From an uncultured Parasphingopyxis sp. (GTDB taxonomy: Bacteria; Pseudomonadota; Alphaproteobacteria; Sphingomonadales; Sphingomonadaceae): a stretch of DNA of 64,000 bases. The first letter of the stretch is position 1, and each line of letters opens with the position of its first letter. The DNA is taken from contig CAMYKP010000006.1 of assembly GCA_947259005.1 (NCBI GenBank), positions 496,001-560,000 of the forward strand, written 5' to 3'. The translations under genes and the position numbers were made by a program. Under the pieces are notes generated by a model, which saw only the letters and a list, made by a program, of their open reading frames with translations, was not told the DNA's origin and searched no databases. Of this stretch, positions 43,453 to 53,113 are shown one piece after another.

Positions 43453-45174
43453 GTGGATAGTTCGCGCAACATGATCCTGGCGATCGTGCTTTCGGCGCTG
43501 GTGCTGATAGGCTGGAGTTTCCTGTCGGAGCAGATCGCGCCGACTCCGCCCGAGCCGGAGGTCGAACTTTCCGATGGCGAAACTGTCGCGATGCCCAATG
43601 CCGAGGCGATTCCGGTAACCGAAGCACCGGTCGAAGCGCTCGAAGTGGCAACCGTGCTTGGTGATTCGCAAGCCAGCCGCGTCCGAATCGAAACACCGCG
43701 CGTGGAAGGATCGATCAACCTGCGCGGCGCGCGCATCGATGATCTGGTGCTGCTCGACTATAATGAAACCAATGACGAGGATTCGCCGCCGGTCAGAATG
43801 CTGAGCCCGGAAGGCACGGAAACCTCCAACTATGCGCATTTCGGCTGGGCGAGCCAGGGCATCGAAACCCCTGACGGCGACACCGTATGGCAGGCCGATG
43901 GCGAAACGCTGACACCGGACAGCCCGGTAACGCTAAGCTGGCGCAACGGCACGGGCCAGCTGTACGAAATCACCATCGAGGTCGATGCGGATTTCCTCTT
44001 CACGGTGGGCCAGCGAGTTTCCAATGCCGGTAGCGATGTCATCAGCGCGCGCGGCTATGCGCTCGTCACGCGGACCGGCGAATCTCCCGATCCCGATACC
44101 TGGCTGATCCATACCGGCCCGGCCGGTTTCTGGAATGACGAAATCAATCCGATAGATTTCGATGATGTCCGGGCGGCCGGAGCGACCGGCGAGCGGTTCA
44201 GCATCTCCAATGGCTGGCTGGGCTTTAACGACAAATACTGGCTGACGGCCCTGGTGCCGACGTCCGGAACCAGCGTCGATGCAGCCTTCATCCCGTTGAG
44301 CGGGGCTCGCTACCAGGCGGTTTTCACCAATGCGGAAACGGTCATTCCCGCCGGCCGGGCAGTTTCGACGACGACCCACTTCTTCGCCGGCGCGAAAGAG
44401 ACATTGCTGCTCGAACGCTATGAAGAGGAACAGGGCCTGCACCAGATCGACCTGTCGATCGACTGGGGCTGGTTCTACTGGTTCGAACTGCCGATCTTCT
44501 ATCTGTTGCACTGGCTCTTCCAGACCGTCGGCAATTTCGGTGTCGCCATCATCCTCATGACTTTCGTCGTGCGCGGGCTGATGTTCCCGATCGCCCAGAA
44601 GCAATTCTCTTCGATGGCCGGAATGCGAGCCGTCCAGCCGAAGATGAAGGAAATCCAGGAGCGGTACAAAGACGACAAGCCGAAGATGCAGGAACAGGTT
44701 CTCGCGCTGTACAAGCGTGAAAAGGTGAACCCGCTTGCGGGCTGCCTGCCGATCTTCCTCCAGATCCCTATCTTCTACGCACTCTACAAGGTGCTGATGC
44801 TTTCGGTGGAAATGCGGCACGAGCCGTTTGCGCTATGGCTGCAGGATCTCTCGGCGCCCGACCCGCTGACCCCGGTTAACCTGTTCGGGCTGCTTGCCTT
44901 CACGCCTCCGGGTTACCTCGCCATCGGTATCCTGCCGATCCTGCTCGGCATCACCATGTGGCTGCAGTTCAAGCTGAACCCGGCCCAGATGGATCCGATG
45001 CAGCAGAAGATTTTCGGCATCATGCCATGGGTCTTCATGTTCATCATGGCGCCGTTCGCAGCCGGGCTTCAGCTCTACTGGGTAACGTCGAACATCCTGA
45101 CCATCGCCCAGCAGAAATGGCTCTATAGCCGCGATCCGCGCCTGAAAGAGCAGGCGAAGGCGGCCAAGGAGTGA
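43453..45174 (+). CDS. yidC: Membrane protein insertase YidC
   Basis: A 573-residue insertase. The N-terminal helix (MILAIVLSALVLIGWSFL) is followed by a large periplasmic domain (about residues 30-340) and five C-terminal helices. The hydrophilic groove arginine is in FVVRGLMFPIAQKQF, followed by the cytoplasmic coiled loop and NPLAGCLPIFLQIPIFYALY. It starts at GTG 43453, with a purine-rich GAGAATGGGG upstream. It inserts and folds membrane proteins with or without SecYEG. Confidence 0.96.
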   Translation: MDSSRNMILAIVLSALVLIGWSFLSEQIAPTPPEPEVELSDGETVAMPNAEAIPVTEAPVEALEVATVLGDSQASRVRIETPRVEGSINLRGARIDDLVLLDYNETNDEDSPPVRMLSPEGTETSNYAHFGWASQGIETPDGDTVWQADGETLTPDSPVTLSWRNGTGQLYEITIEVDADFLFTVGQRVSNAGSDVISARGYALVTRTGESPDPDTWLIHTGPAGFWNDEINPIDFDDVRAAGATGERFSISNGWLGFNDKYWLTALVPTSGTSVDAAFIPLSGARYQAVFTNAETVIPAGRAVSTTTHFFAGAKETLLLERYEEEQGLHQIDLSIDWGWFYWFELPIFYLLHWLFQTVGNFGVAIILMTFVVRGLMFPIAQKQFSSMAGMRAVQPKMKEIQERYKDDKPKMQEQVLALYKREKVNPLAGCLPIFLQIPIFYALYKVLMLSVEMRHEPFALWLQDLSAPDPLTPVNLFGLLAFTPPGYLAIGILPILLGITMWLQFKLNPAQMDPMQQKIFGIMPWVFMFIMAPFAAGLQLYWVTSNILTIAQQKWLYSRDPRLKEQAKAAKE

Positions 45175-45184
45175 AGGACGGCAA

Positions 45185-45820
45185 ATGACGGAAGAGATCG
45201 ATCTTGACGATGCCGCCCGCAAGACTTTTTCGGGGCCGATCGATTTCCTGAAATCGGCGCCGACGCTCGAGTTCCTGCCTGACGCGGATCTGCCGGAAGT
45301 GGCCTTTGCAGGCCGCTCCAATGTCGGCAAGTCGACGCTGCTCAATGCGCTGACCAACCGCAAGGGGCTGGCGCGCGCATCGAACACACCGGGCCGGACG
45401 CAGGAGCTCAATTTCTTCACCGTGGGCGATCCGCCGCAATTCCGGCTGGTCGACATGCCCGGCTATGGCTTTGCCAAGGCCCCGCCCCAGGTCGCCAAGC
45501 GCTGGCGCTTCCTGATCAACGATTTCCTGCGCGGCCGCCCTACCCTGAAGCGCACGCTCCTCCTGGTGGATGCGCGGCGCGGCCTGAAAGATATCGACCG
45601 GGAATTGATGGCTATGCTGGACGAGGCCGCCGTCAGCTACCGGATCGTGCTCACCAAGTCCGACAAGCTTAAAGCAAAGCCGCTTGCCGACGTCACGGCA
45701 GCACTGACCGATCAGGCCAAGTCCCATGCCGCAGCGCATCCCGAAATCCTGACGACCTCGGCGGAGTCCGGATTGGGTATAGACGAACTGCGCAAAGCCG
45801 TTATCCAAGCTATCGGCTGA
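45185..45820 (+). CDS. yihA: Ribosome biogenesis GTP-binding protein YihA/YsxC (EngB)
   Basis: A 211-residue GTPase for 50S subunit assembly. G1 is FAGRSNVGKSTLL, G2 the T following SNTPGRTQ, G3 VDMPGYGFAK, G4 VLTKSDKL and G5 near TTSAESGLG. It has a short N-terminal extension as in alphaproteobacteria. It lies ten bases after yidC and belongs to the rpmH-yidC cluster. Confidence 0.95.
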   Translation: MTEEIDLDDAARKTFSGPIDFLKSAPTLEFLPDADLPEVAFAGRSNVGKSTLLNALTNRKGLARASNTPGRTQELNFFTVGDPPQFRLVDMPGYGFAKAPPQVAKRWRFLINDFLRGRPTLKRTLLLVDARRGLKDIDRELMAMLDEAAVSYRIVLTKSDKLKAKPLADVTAALTDQAKSHAAAHPEILTTSAESGLGIDELRKAVIQAIG

Positions 45821-45847
45821 CAGGCCCCAAAACAGGAAAGACGACGC

Positions 45848-46513
45848 ATGAAACTGATCATCGGCAACAAGGCTTATTCGTCCTGGTCGATGCGCGGCTG
45901 GCTTGCGCTCAAACAATCCGGGGTGTCCTTTGAGGAGGTCACCGTTCCGATGTTTGGCGAGGAATGGGAAAAACGACGCGAAGGCAATGAATTCGCCGCA
46001 TCGTCGGGGAAGGTGCCGGTACTGTGGGATGGCGACACGGTTGTCTGGGACAGCCTCGCCATCATCGACTGGCTCGCCGACAAGGTAGGCCGGGACCGTT
46101 TCTGGCCAAAAGACGAAAGCGCGCGAGGCATGGCGCGGTCCATGGCCGCTGAAATGCATTCCAGTTTTCCCAATCTTCGCCGCGATCTGCCGATGAACGT
46201 CCGCAAGATCTATCCGACCCGGTCGATCAGCACCGAAGTGAGCAGCGAGCTTGGCCGCATTCTGGAAACCTGGGCTCAGGCACGGGCGCGCTATGGAAGC
46301 GAAAACCCGTTCCTGTTCGGCAATTTTTGCGCTGCGGACATCATGTACGCACCGGTCTGCACCCGTCTGGTCACCTATTCGATCAAGCTGCCACCCTTCG
46401 CCCAGGGCTATGTCCAGGCGGTGCTCGCCCAAAGCTGGGTCCGCGAATGGATAGAGGCAGCGCAGGAAGAGCCCTGGGTGATCGAAAAATACGAGGAAGA
46501 CTCGGCCGGTTAG
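45848..46513 (+). CDS. Glutathione S-transferase family protein
   Basis: A 221-residue GST. The N-terminal thioredoxin-like domain begins KLIIGNKAYSSWSMRGWLAL and has the cis-proline in GKVPVLWDG and the glutathione-binding WDSLAIIDWLAD. The all-helical C-terminal domain follows from about residue 85. Substrate cannot be inferred. Its stop overlaps the convergent cupin gene by four bases. Confidence 0.9.
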   Translation: MKLIIGNKAYSSWSMRGWLALKQSGVSFEEVTVPMFGEEWEKRREGNEFAASSGKVPVLWDGDTVVWDSLAIIDWLADKVGRDRFWPKDESARGMARSMAAEMHSSFPNLRRDLPMNVRKIYPTRSISTEVSSELGRILETWAQARARYGSENPFLFGNFCAADIMYAPVCTRLVTYSIKLPPFAQGYVQAVLAQSWVREWIEAAQEEPWVIEKYEEDSAG

Positions 46514-46956
46514 AAATCGCTACCGTCCTTGCGACGAAAACCCCGGCCATTCTCCAGATGCATGTCGATATCGGGATAGTGGCAGTCGCTCGCTGCGGGC
46601 TTGCCAATAGCGATATAGAAACAGCTTTCGTTGCTCTCATTGATCAGTACATGCCCATTGCCGTCGCCCTTGGGAAAGGCCGCACAGTCGCCGGCGCGCA
46701 TTGGTGTCCGCCCTGAATCGTCGACCAGCACCGCTTCGCCTGCAAGCATCACGACAAACTCGTCTTCGTCCTGATGCCAATGCCGCTGCGCGGACCAGGC
46801 GCCCGGCTTCAATTCGACCTGACTCAAGCCGAAATCGGTGAGACCGCCCGCCGGGGCAAGCCGCCGATACCATCGCTCCTGCACCTTGTCGGCGAATTCG
46901 GGAGGATAACCGGTAGCATTGGTTTGCGGGATTGCATCGAGATCAAGCTTGGGCAT
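46510..46956 (-). CDS. Cupin-domain protein
   Basis: A 148-residue single cupin. WSAQRHWHQDEDEFVVMLAG holds the two histidines and glutamate of motif 1; AGDCAAFPKGDGNGHVLIN holds the motif 2 histidine. It is predicted to bind a metal ion and is probably a cytoplasmic sugar or small-molecule handling protein; the substrate is unknown. It is convergent with the GST gene. Confidence 0.85.
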   Translation of the reverse strand: MPKLDLDAIPQTNATGYPPEFADKVQERWYRRLAPAGGLTDFGLSQVELKPGAWSAQRHWHQDEDEFVVMLAGEAVLVDDSGRTPMRAGDCAAFPKGDGNGHVLINESNESCFYIAIGKPAASDCHYPDIDMHLENGRGFRRKDGSDF

Positions 46957-47018
46957 GATTTTCTCCGGCCGGGATCAGGACCTAGGCAATGTCCTGCGCC
47001 CCGGTTACACCGCCAGCC

Positions 47019-48149
47019 ATGACCGATGCAATCGACCCTATAGAGCTGCTGAAAGCGCTGATCGCCTGCCCGAGCGTGACCCCCGAGGAAGGCGGCGCGC
47101 AAAGGCTGCTCGGCGAAACATTGCAGAGCCTGGGCTTCGAGGTCGAACGGCTCGTGTCCGGGGAAGCTCCGCACGGGCCGGTGCCCAACCTGCTGGCGAC
47201 ACGCGGGTCTGGCGGTCCGCATTTCGCCTATGCCGGGCACACCGATGTCGTGCCGCCGGGCAAGGGCTGGGCCTCCGACCCCTTTGTCGCAGAGATACAG
47301 GGAGACCTGCTCTACGGCCGCGGCGCGGTCGACATGAAGGGTTCGATTGCGGCCTTTGTTGCGGCGGTTTCGCGCCTGCCGGATCTGGGCGGTACGCTGA
47401 GCTTCATCATTACCGGTGACGAGGAAGGCCCGGCCGTACATGGCACACGCGCGCTGATGACGCGGATGGAAGAGCGCGGCCTCAAGCCCGACATGATCCT
47501 TGTCGGCGAACCGACTTCGCAAAACCGGCTGGGCGACACCATCAAGATCGGCAGGCGCGGCTCGGTGAATATGTGGATCGATATCATCGGGCGACAGGCC
47601 CATATCGCCTATCCGCACGAAGGCGATAATCCGATTACCCGGCTGTTCCGCATCGGCACCCGGCTCCACGAACTGGAGCTTGATGATGGCGATGAATGGT
47701 TCCAGCCTTCCAACCTCGAAGTGAATACCGTCGATGTCGGCAACCCGGCAACGAACGTCATTCCGGGCGAGGCGCATTTGAGGCTCAATATCCGCTTCAA
47801 CATCCATCACACGGGCGCCGAGCTTGTTGAAAAGGTCCAGGCCATTGTCGATGAGGAAGCCCCCGGCGCGCAATTCAGGGCGATGGTCTCGGGCGAGGCA
47901 TTCCTCACAGAACCCGGTCCCCTCTCCGATCTTGTCGGCGCGTCAATCGAGCAGGTCACCGGCCTGAAGCCGGAATTGTCGACTGGAGGCGGTACGTCGG
48001 ACGCGCGCTTCCTGCATGTCCTTTGCCCGATCGTTGAATTCGGCCTGCTCAATGCGACGATGCACAAGCTGGACGAGGCGGTTGCGATTTCCGACGTTCA
48101 CGCGCTTACGGATATTTACGAGGGCGTTTTGCGCCGGGCGCTCGGCTAG
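47019..48149 (+). CDS. dapE: Succinyl-diaminopimelate desuccinylase
   Basis: A 376-residue dizinc hydrolase of lysine and peptidoglycan-precursor synthesis. YAGHTDVVPPGKGW and GRGAVDMKGSIAAFV supply metal ligands, ITGDEEGPAVHGT the catalytic glutamate, and GGGTSDARFL a late conserved loop. I chose ATG 47019 for its standard length; ATG 46989 is in frame and adds ten residues. It is followed at 12 bases by the ATP-grasp gene. Confidence 0.94.
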   Translation: MTDAIDPIELLKALIACPSVTPEEGGAQRLLGETLQSLGFEVERLVSGEAPHGPVPNLLATRGSGGPHFAYAGHTDVVPPGKGWASDPFVAEIQGDLLYGRGAVDMKGSIAAFVAAVSRLPDLGGTLSFIITGDEEGPAVHGTRALMTRMEERGLKPDMILVGEPTSQNRLGDTIKIGRRGSVNMWIDIIGRQAHIAYPHEGDNPITRLFRIGTRLHELELDDGDEWFQPSNLEVNTVDVGNPATNVIPGEAHLRLNIRFNIHHTGAELVEKVQAIVDEEAPGAQFRAMVSGEAFLTEPGPLSDLVGASIEQVTGLKPELSTGGGTSDARFLHVLCPIVEFGLLNATMHKLDEAVAISDVHALTDIYEGVLRRALG

Positions 48150-48161
48150 CCCAGCCCCGCC

Positions 48162-49031
48162 ATGCGCATTGCCTATCTTGCCAGCCGCCTGACGCTTCCC
48201 GATTCGCCGGATCGCCGATTCGATGCGTTCGAGCATGACCTGATGGTCGATTGCCTGTCACCGGTGTTTGCCAGCCATGGCGCAACGCTGACAGCGCATG
48301 CATGGGATGATGACAGTGTCGACTGGTCCCTCTTTAACGCCGTGCTGATCGGATCGACCTGGGATTATCAGGACAATCTCGATGCTTTCATGGCAAAGCT
48401 TGAAGCCATCGAAACGCAGACGGCGCTGTTCAACCCCAGCGCGACCGTCCGCTGGAACAGCCGGAAAACCTATTTGCGCGACCTTGAATCGAAAGGTGTG
48501 CAGATCGTTCCGACGCTCTGGCTGGATACGCCGGGCGACGAGGATGTCGAACAGGCATTCGATATGCTGGACAGCGACGATCTGGTCTTCAAGCGTCAGG
48601 TCGGGGCTAACGCCGAAGGTCAGTACCGACTCCATCGCGGCGATGCCGTTCCGCCCATGTCCGAGTCGATGATGGCCCAGCCTTTCCTGCCGTCAATCCA
48701 GACGGAGGGTGAAATGAGCCTGATATTTATCGACGGCGATTTCTCGCACGCCCTGATCAAATCGGCGGCAGCGGGCGATTATCGGATACAGTCATCCTAT
48801 GGCGGTAGCGAACAGGCCCATGAACCCGATCCCGGAGACCGGAAGGCAGCCACAGCGATCATCGAAGCCCTGGACGAAACTCCGCTCTATGCACGCGTCG
48901 ACATGGTTCGCGGTGGCGATGGGCGCATGCTGCTTATGGAGCTGGAGCTGATCGAGCCGTTTCTCTATCCTCTCCAGGGGCCCGGATTGGGTGAACGGTT
49001 TCATGCGGCGCTGGCCCGCCGCCTCGCCTAG
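48162..49031 (+). CDS. ATP-grasp domain protein
   Basis: A 289-residue enzyme of the ATP-grasp fold, expected to form a peptide-like or carboxylate-amine bond. LIGSTWDYQDNLDAF is conserved in this group; VFKRQVGANAEG is the ATP-binding lysine strand, and RVDMVRGGDGRMLLMELELI has the Mg-binding residues. It resembles glutathione synthetase-like proteins. The substrate is unknown. It is probably cotranscribed with dapE. Confidence 0.82.
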   Translation: MRIAYLASRLTLPDSPDRRFDAFEHDLMVDCLSPVFASHGATLTAHAWDDDSVDWSLFNAVLIGSTWDYQDNLDAFMAKLEAIETQTALFNPSATVRWNSRKTYLRDLESKGVQIVPTLWLDTPGDEDVEQAFDMLDSDDLVFKRQVGANAEGQYRLHRGDAVPPMSESMMAQPFLPSIQTEGEMSLIFIDGDFSHALIKSAAAGDYRIQSSYGGSEQAHEPDPGDRKAATAIIEALDETPLYARVDMVRGGDGRMLLMELELIEPFLYPLQGPGLGERFHAALARRLA

Positions 49032-49040
49032 ATTCAATAT

Positions 49041-49556
49041 CTAACCCGGTCGCCGCCTCAGGACGATATAGAGCGCGCCCCTGCCCCCATGCCTTGGATG
49101 CGCGCCGCGCACGGCTGCGATATGAGGGGCGTGGCGCGATGCCGCCAGCCAATCCCCCACGGCGGCGCGAATCTTGCCGCGCGTGACCGGTCCCTCCTTT
49201 TTGGGCGCGTGACCGGTAATCAGCAGCACGATGCGCGCGTGCGAGGCAATCGCCTGGCCGAGCGCGCGGTCCAGCCTGTCATAGGCGGAGTTCAGCGTAT
49301 GGCCGTGCAGATCGATCGTGAAATCAGGCTCGGCGCGTCCGCGCGACAGCTTGCGATCCCAGCTTGCATCCAGCGTCGTTCCGGGGCCCGGCGCAGATTT
49401 CCTCTCGGCCAATTTCGGGACCGCAAAACTGGCAAGGTCTGCACCGCGTTTCTCGGGTGGCCGCGTTTGTCCGGGCTTGCGATCCAGCGGCTCAACGCTT
49501 TCGATAACTTTTGCCCAAAGGGCCTTTTCGTTCCCGCTTAATGGACGCTTGCTCAC
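49041..49556 (-). CDS. Smr/MutS2-type endonuclease domain protein
   Basis: A 171-residue protein with a C-terminal Smr domain. DFTIDLHGHTLNSAYDRL is the LDLHG motif, VLLITGHAPKK the central strand, and HGGRGALYIVLRRR the TGxG-like end. It may nick DNA or RNA. The N-terminal 70 residues are basic and probably disordered. It starts with GTG, overlapping the mltA stop as GTGA. Confidence 0.88.
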   Translation of the reverse strand: MSKRPLSGNEKALWAKVIESVEPLDRKPGQTRPPEKRGADLASFAVPKLAERKSAPGPGTTLDASWDRKLSRGRAEPDFTIDLHGHTLNSAYDRLDRALGQAIASHARIVLLITGHAPKKEGPVTRGKIRAAVGDWLAASRHAPHIAAVRGAHPRHGGRGALYIVLRRRPG

Positions 49557-50803
49557 CGGGCAGCGCGAAGCCGCGCTGCGGCGACATTGGGGATCAGGAT
49601 ATAGGCCTGCCCGCGGCTCGCCATGCCTCCAGCGATGCGATGGGCTTCTTCGCCGGCGCCCCAGAAAGTGTCGAACCGGTTGCTACCCCGGATCGCGCCG
49701 CCAGTGTCCTGCGCAACCCAAAGTCCGTCAGCGATATCATGGGCAACATCCAGGTAGATGGGTGCGCCAAGCGGCACATAGGCCGGGTCAGCCGCGACAG
49801 TCACGCGCGCCGTGACATAGCGGCCAAGCGAGCCGGTCGCTGCCGGGCGATCAACCTCGGCGTAGAATATATAGCGCTGATTTTCCTGCATGATCGTGCG
49901 CGCTTCTTCGGGATTGTCGCGCAACCATTGCTGAATGCCCTGTGAGGTTGTCTGCCCGGGCTGAAGCAATCCGCGTTCCCGCATCAGGCCGCCGATGCTC
50001 GTATAGGTAAAGCCGTTATTCTGGGCATAGGCCAAACGCATCATCGATCCGTCAGGCAGGCGCAAAAGGCCGCCGCCCTGCACATGAAAGAAGAAGAGAG
50101 AGACCGGATCGCTGGCCCAGGCAATCTCCAGACCACGCCCTGCCAGCGCCCCATTCTCTATTTCTGCACGATCAAAATAGGGGCGCTCCCGGCCGTCAAT
50201 GGTCCGGAACACAGGCAATAGATCGCTGGCGTTTCTCGGCATGGACCGGGTCTCGAGATCATCCGGCACGGCGTAAATCGGGTACTGATAAGGCCCGCGC
50301 CTTTCCCGTGAAGCCGCTATTTCAGGCTCATAATAACCGGTGGCAAAGGCCTGCCCGTCGCCCACTTCAACGACTGTGAAATGCTCGGTAAAAAAGGCGC
50401 GGGCATTGTCGCTGTTCCAGTTGGCCACGGCGCGACACGCCTCCACCCAATCGTGCGGCGCGGTTAGCCCGCTCCTGTCTTCGCGATTGATGACCGCCGG
50501 GCAGCTGATGTGAAAGGCGTGCATGGCGCGGGACGCTGCCGATGCTGTGATGTTCAGCGACTCAATGTCCGGGCCGGACCGCACTCCCGATCCGCGCGCA
50601 TTGTCACCGCTGGCGACCGGTTCCTGCAGGTTCCAGTTGGGGTTTCTGTCATATTCATAATCCTGCGGCGGCGCAGGGGGCAGCGTAGTCTGGACAGGCG
50701 GATTCGTGTTCGACGCACGGTCTGGCGATGCCGGGATAATCCCCGCACAGGCGGTTACCGAAAGAGCGAGCAGGAGCGCTGTCGCGCTCCGACCGAGCAT
50801 CAT
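49553..50803 (-). CDS. mltA: Membrane-bound lytic murein transglycosylase A
   Basis: A 416-residue outer-membrane lipoprotein that cuts peptidoglycan glycan strands. The lipobox ends at TACAG (about residue 20). Substrate-domain features include TGYYEPEIAASRERRGPYQYP; the 3D domain has VAQDTGGAIRGSNRFDTFWG with the catalytic aspartate. An Asn/Pro-rich linker follows the lipidated cysteine. It overlaps the Tim44-like gene as ATGA. Confidence 0.94.
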   Translation of the reverse strand: MMLGRSATALLLALSVTACAGIIPASPDRASNTNPPVQTTLPPAPPQDYEYDRNPNWNLQEPVASGDNARGSGVRSGPDIESLNITASAASRAMHAFHISCPAVINREDRSGLTAPHDWVEACRAVANWNSDNARAFFTEHFTVVEVGDGQAFATGYYEPEIAASRERRGPYQYPIYAVPDDLETRSMPRNASDLLPVFRTIDGRERPYFDRAEIENGALAGRGLEIAWASDPVSLFFFHVQGGGLLRLPDGSMMRLAYAQNNGFTYTSIGGLMRERGLLQPGQTTSQGIQQWLRDNPEEARTIMQENQRYIFYAEVDRPAATGSLGRYVTARVTVAADPAYVPLGAPIYLDVAHDIADGLWVAQDTGGAIRGSNRFDTFWGAGEEAHRIAGGMASRGQAYILIPNVAAARLRAAR

Positions 50804-51459
50804 GTGGCCTCGTCTGTTTCAACCAGCAGCCAGTTGGGATCGGCATCGCGAACATTGCGCGCGAACGTCCAGACATCGTGGGTCTGGATTGCATCGGACA
50901 GGGAACCGGCAATCAGGTTGCCATCCTTGTCATGCGTTACAGCGGCAATATCGGCATCGAAACGGATGGTGATGCGGGCTGTGCCGGACTTGAACTCGGC
51001 ATTTTCGACCTGCGTCCGCTCGATCATGACCAGCCGGTTGTCGAGCACATGGCCCTCTTTTTCGCGGGCGTCGATCGCTGCGAAAAAGGAGTCGCGCACG
51101 TCATCGTCGACCAGATGGGCAAGGTCGTCCCGATTGCCCTTCCAAAAGGCTTCAAGGATCATGCCGTAGGCCGATTGGGCCCCGTTCAGGAATTCGTTGA
51201 TCTCGAAAGACGAGTCGGCCGAGGCGATCTTCCTCAAACCGGCCGCGGCGGCCGGAGCGACAAGACCATCGATCTCGGCTTCATGGGACGGGACGATATC
51301 GGGCACAGGCTGCGGTACCGATGTCAGTTTCGGTGGGGATTCGACCGTCCGCGGCATACGCGGTTCCTGTTCATGGCCCGAACGCTGCCCAAGCACGCTA
51401 AACAGGCGCAAGCCTACAAACACGGCGACCATCGCCAAAAGGATAATATCTATGGACAC
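50800..51459 (-). CDS. Tim44/TimA-family protein
   Basis: A 219-residue protein with one N-terminal membrane helix (IDIILLAMVAVFVGLRLF) and a C-terminal Tim44-like domain (FLNGAQSAYGMILEAFWKGN ... VWTFARNV). It is the bacterial relative of the mitochondrial import motor subunit. Residues 40-70 are a proline-rich linker. GTG 51459, with GGAGG upstream, was preferred over ATG 51489. Its role in bacteria is uncertain; it lies in the export and envelope group. Confidence 0.9.
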   Translation of the reverse strand: MSIDIILLAMVAVFVGLRLFSVLGQRSGHEQEPRMPRTVESPPKLTSVPQPVPDIVPSHEAEIDGLVAPAAAAGLRKIASADSSFEINEFLNGAQSAYGMILEAFWKGNRDDLAHLVDDDVRDSFFAAIDAREKEGHVLDNRLVMIERTQVENAEFKSGTARITIRFDADIAAVTHDKDGNLIAGSLSDAIQTHDVWTFARNVRDADPNWLLVETDEAT

Positions 51460-51551
51460 AAGGCCTCCGCTTACAAAGCTATGGACCATACATAGGCGCA
51501 GGCGGGGTTTGATTCAAATAGGGAAATCGCTTCCGCCCCGATGAACGGGTG

Positions 51552-52973
51552 TTATTCCCCGATAGCTGCCAATACGTCGTGACTGAGACGGGCGATATCG
51601 AACCTCTCGCCATCGCCGACAGCATCGAAGCCCCGCCGCACGATCACGATGTTGCGTGCCGGGACAATCATCACATATTGCCCGCGATTGCCCATGGCCG
51701 CATAGGTCCCTTCCGGTAGCCCCTGCTCCGGGCCAAACAGCCAGAATTGCGCGCCATATCCGACGCCGCCTCTGCCAGTTGGCTGCGCTGGTGCCGGGGT
51801 CGCGACATAGGCCGACCAGCCCTCCGGCAGGATCCGCTCGCCCTGCCACACCCCGTCATTCAGATAGAGCATGCCAAGCCGCCCGAGATCGCGCGCGGTC
51901 GTCCAGACCTGGCTGGAGAAAATGAAATTGCCCTGCCAGTCGGTTTCGGGCGTCGTCCGCGTCATGCCGATCCGCCAGAGCATGTCCGTGAACGGGAAAG
52001 AGAGCGCGCGGTCTCCATCGCCAAGAGCAGAGCGCAGCGCTCGCATCGCGATCAATGTATCGTTATTGGCGTAGCGCCACCGCGTTCCCGGTGCCGTTTC
52101 AAGTGGAAGCCCCGGGATCGAATCGGTAACCGCCTCCCCGCCGAAATAAACGGCATCGGTCCGGTTGCCCGCAAAAGGGCTCCACAGGCCGCTGCCCATG
52201 TGCAGCAGGTTGTGCCAGCTGATCGCGGCGCGCGGATCGCCGGGCACCTGCCAGGCGGGAACCGGAACAGGCCCGTCGAGATCGACCAGCTCCTGTTGGA
52301 CAGCCGCGCCGACAACGGAGGCTGCGATACTCTTGGCAACCGACCAGGTGCGCTGCGGACGGTGGAGGTCATAGCCGCTGCGATAGCGCTCGCCGACAAT
52401 ATAGCCGTCGCGAATGACCAGAACAGCAGTCGTTTCGGTGCCTTCGCCATAGGTGGAACGATCCAGGGCCGCCGCAATGACGATATCCAGCGCGGCGCTG
52501 CTTGATTCCGGAAGAGATCGCATTGCATCGCCATCGCCCTGCGGCCAGACGAGCGCATCGGTCCCGGCAAGATCCGGCGCCTCGATATCGCTACCGAGCC
52601 GGGGCAGATCGATATCGCCATCGGGGTCTGCACCGGTGGGCAGTTGCACGCATCCAAGATGGGGCCGCCACTGCGCCACGCGGGGCGGCATCGCATCGTC
52701 AAAACGGACCAGAACGCGCCGCATTTCGCGGTCGACTTCTACCGGCAGGTCTTCGATCAGCGGACGGTAACCCGGATAAATCCGGGTGAGGTCATCGGCG
52801 GTTGCCTCAGCCTCGGTCTGCCCGGCATTGAATATCCCGCTGCAAAGAAAGGCCGCCTTGTAGCCAGCGGCGAGCGCGCGGTCATTCGGTGAAACCTCGC
52901 CTTGCTGAGCCTGTGCAGCGCTGGCGGTCGCGATAAGCGCGAGGACGGAGAGGAGGAAGGTGCGATAAGTCAT
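51552..52973 (-). CDS. Serine hydrolase, beta-lactamase class C family
   Basis: A 473-residue secreted protein. The signal peptide (LLSVLALIATASAAQAQ) is followed by a 140-residue N-terminal part of unknown fold. The catalytic domain has RTWSVAKSIAAS (SxxK, about residue 217), RYANNDTLIAM (YxN, about residue 305), and a late GYGAQFWLF. It resembles EstB/penicillin-binding-like esterases rather than a resistance enzyme. It lies between Tim44-like and secB. Confidence 0.85.
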   Translation of the reverse strand: MTYRTFLLSVLALIATASAAQAQQGEVSPNDRALAAGYKAAFLCSGIFNAGQTEAEATADDLTRIYPGYRPLIEDLPVEVDREMRRVLVRFDDAMPPRVAQWRPHLGCVQLPTGADPDGDIDLPRLGSDIEAPDLAGTDALVWPQGDGDAMRSLPESSSAALDIVIAAALDRSTYGEGTETTAVLVIRDGYIVGERYRSGYDLHRPQRTWSVAKSIAASVVGAAVQQELVDLDGPVPVPAWQVPGDPRAAISWHNLLHMGSGLWSPFAGNRTDAVYFGGEAVTDSIPGLPLETAPGTRWRYANNDTLIAMRALRSALGDGDRALSFPFTDMLWRIGMTRTTPETDWQGNFIFSSQVWTTARDLGRLGMLYLNDGVWQGERILPEGWSAYVATPAPAQPTGRGGVGYGAQFWLFGPEQGLPEGTYAAMGNRGQYVMIVPARNIVIVRRGFDAVGDGERFDIARLSHDVLAAIGE

Positions 52974-53113
52974 GCCGTCACAGTGCAACCATGGCTTTCC
53001 CCTGACAAGACAGGACGAATCATTGCCCTGTTCGCGCGCTACTGCTAGCGGGCTTCCCGAAACCGCGCGATTTGGCGCACGATCTTCCTATCTGGTAATT
53101 GAGGTTTATGACT

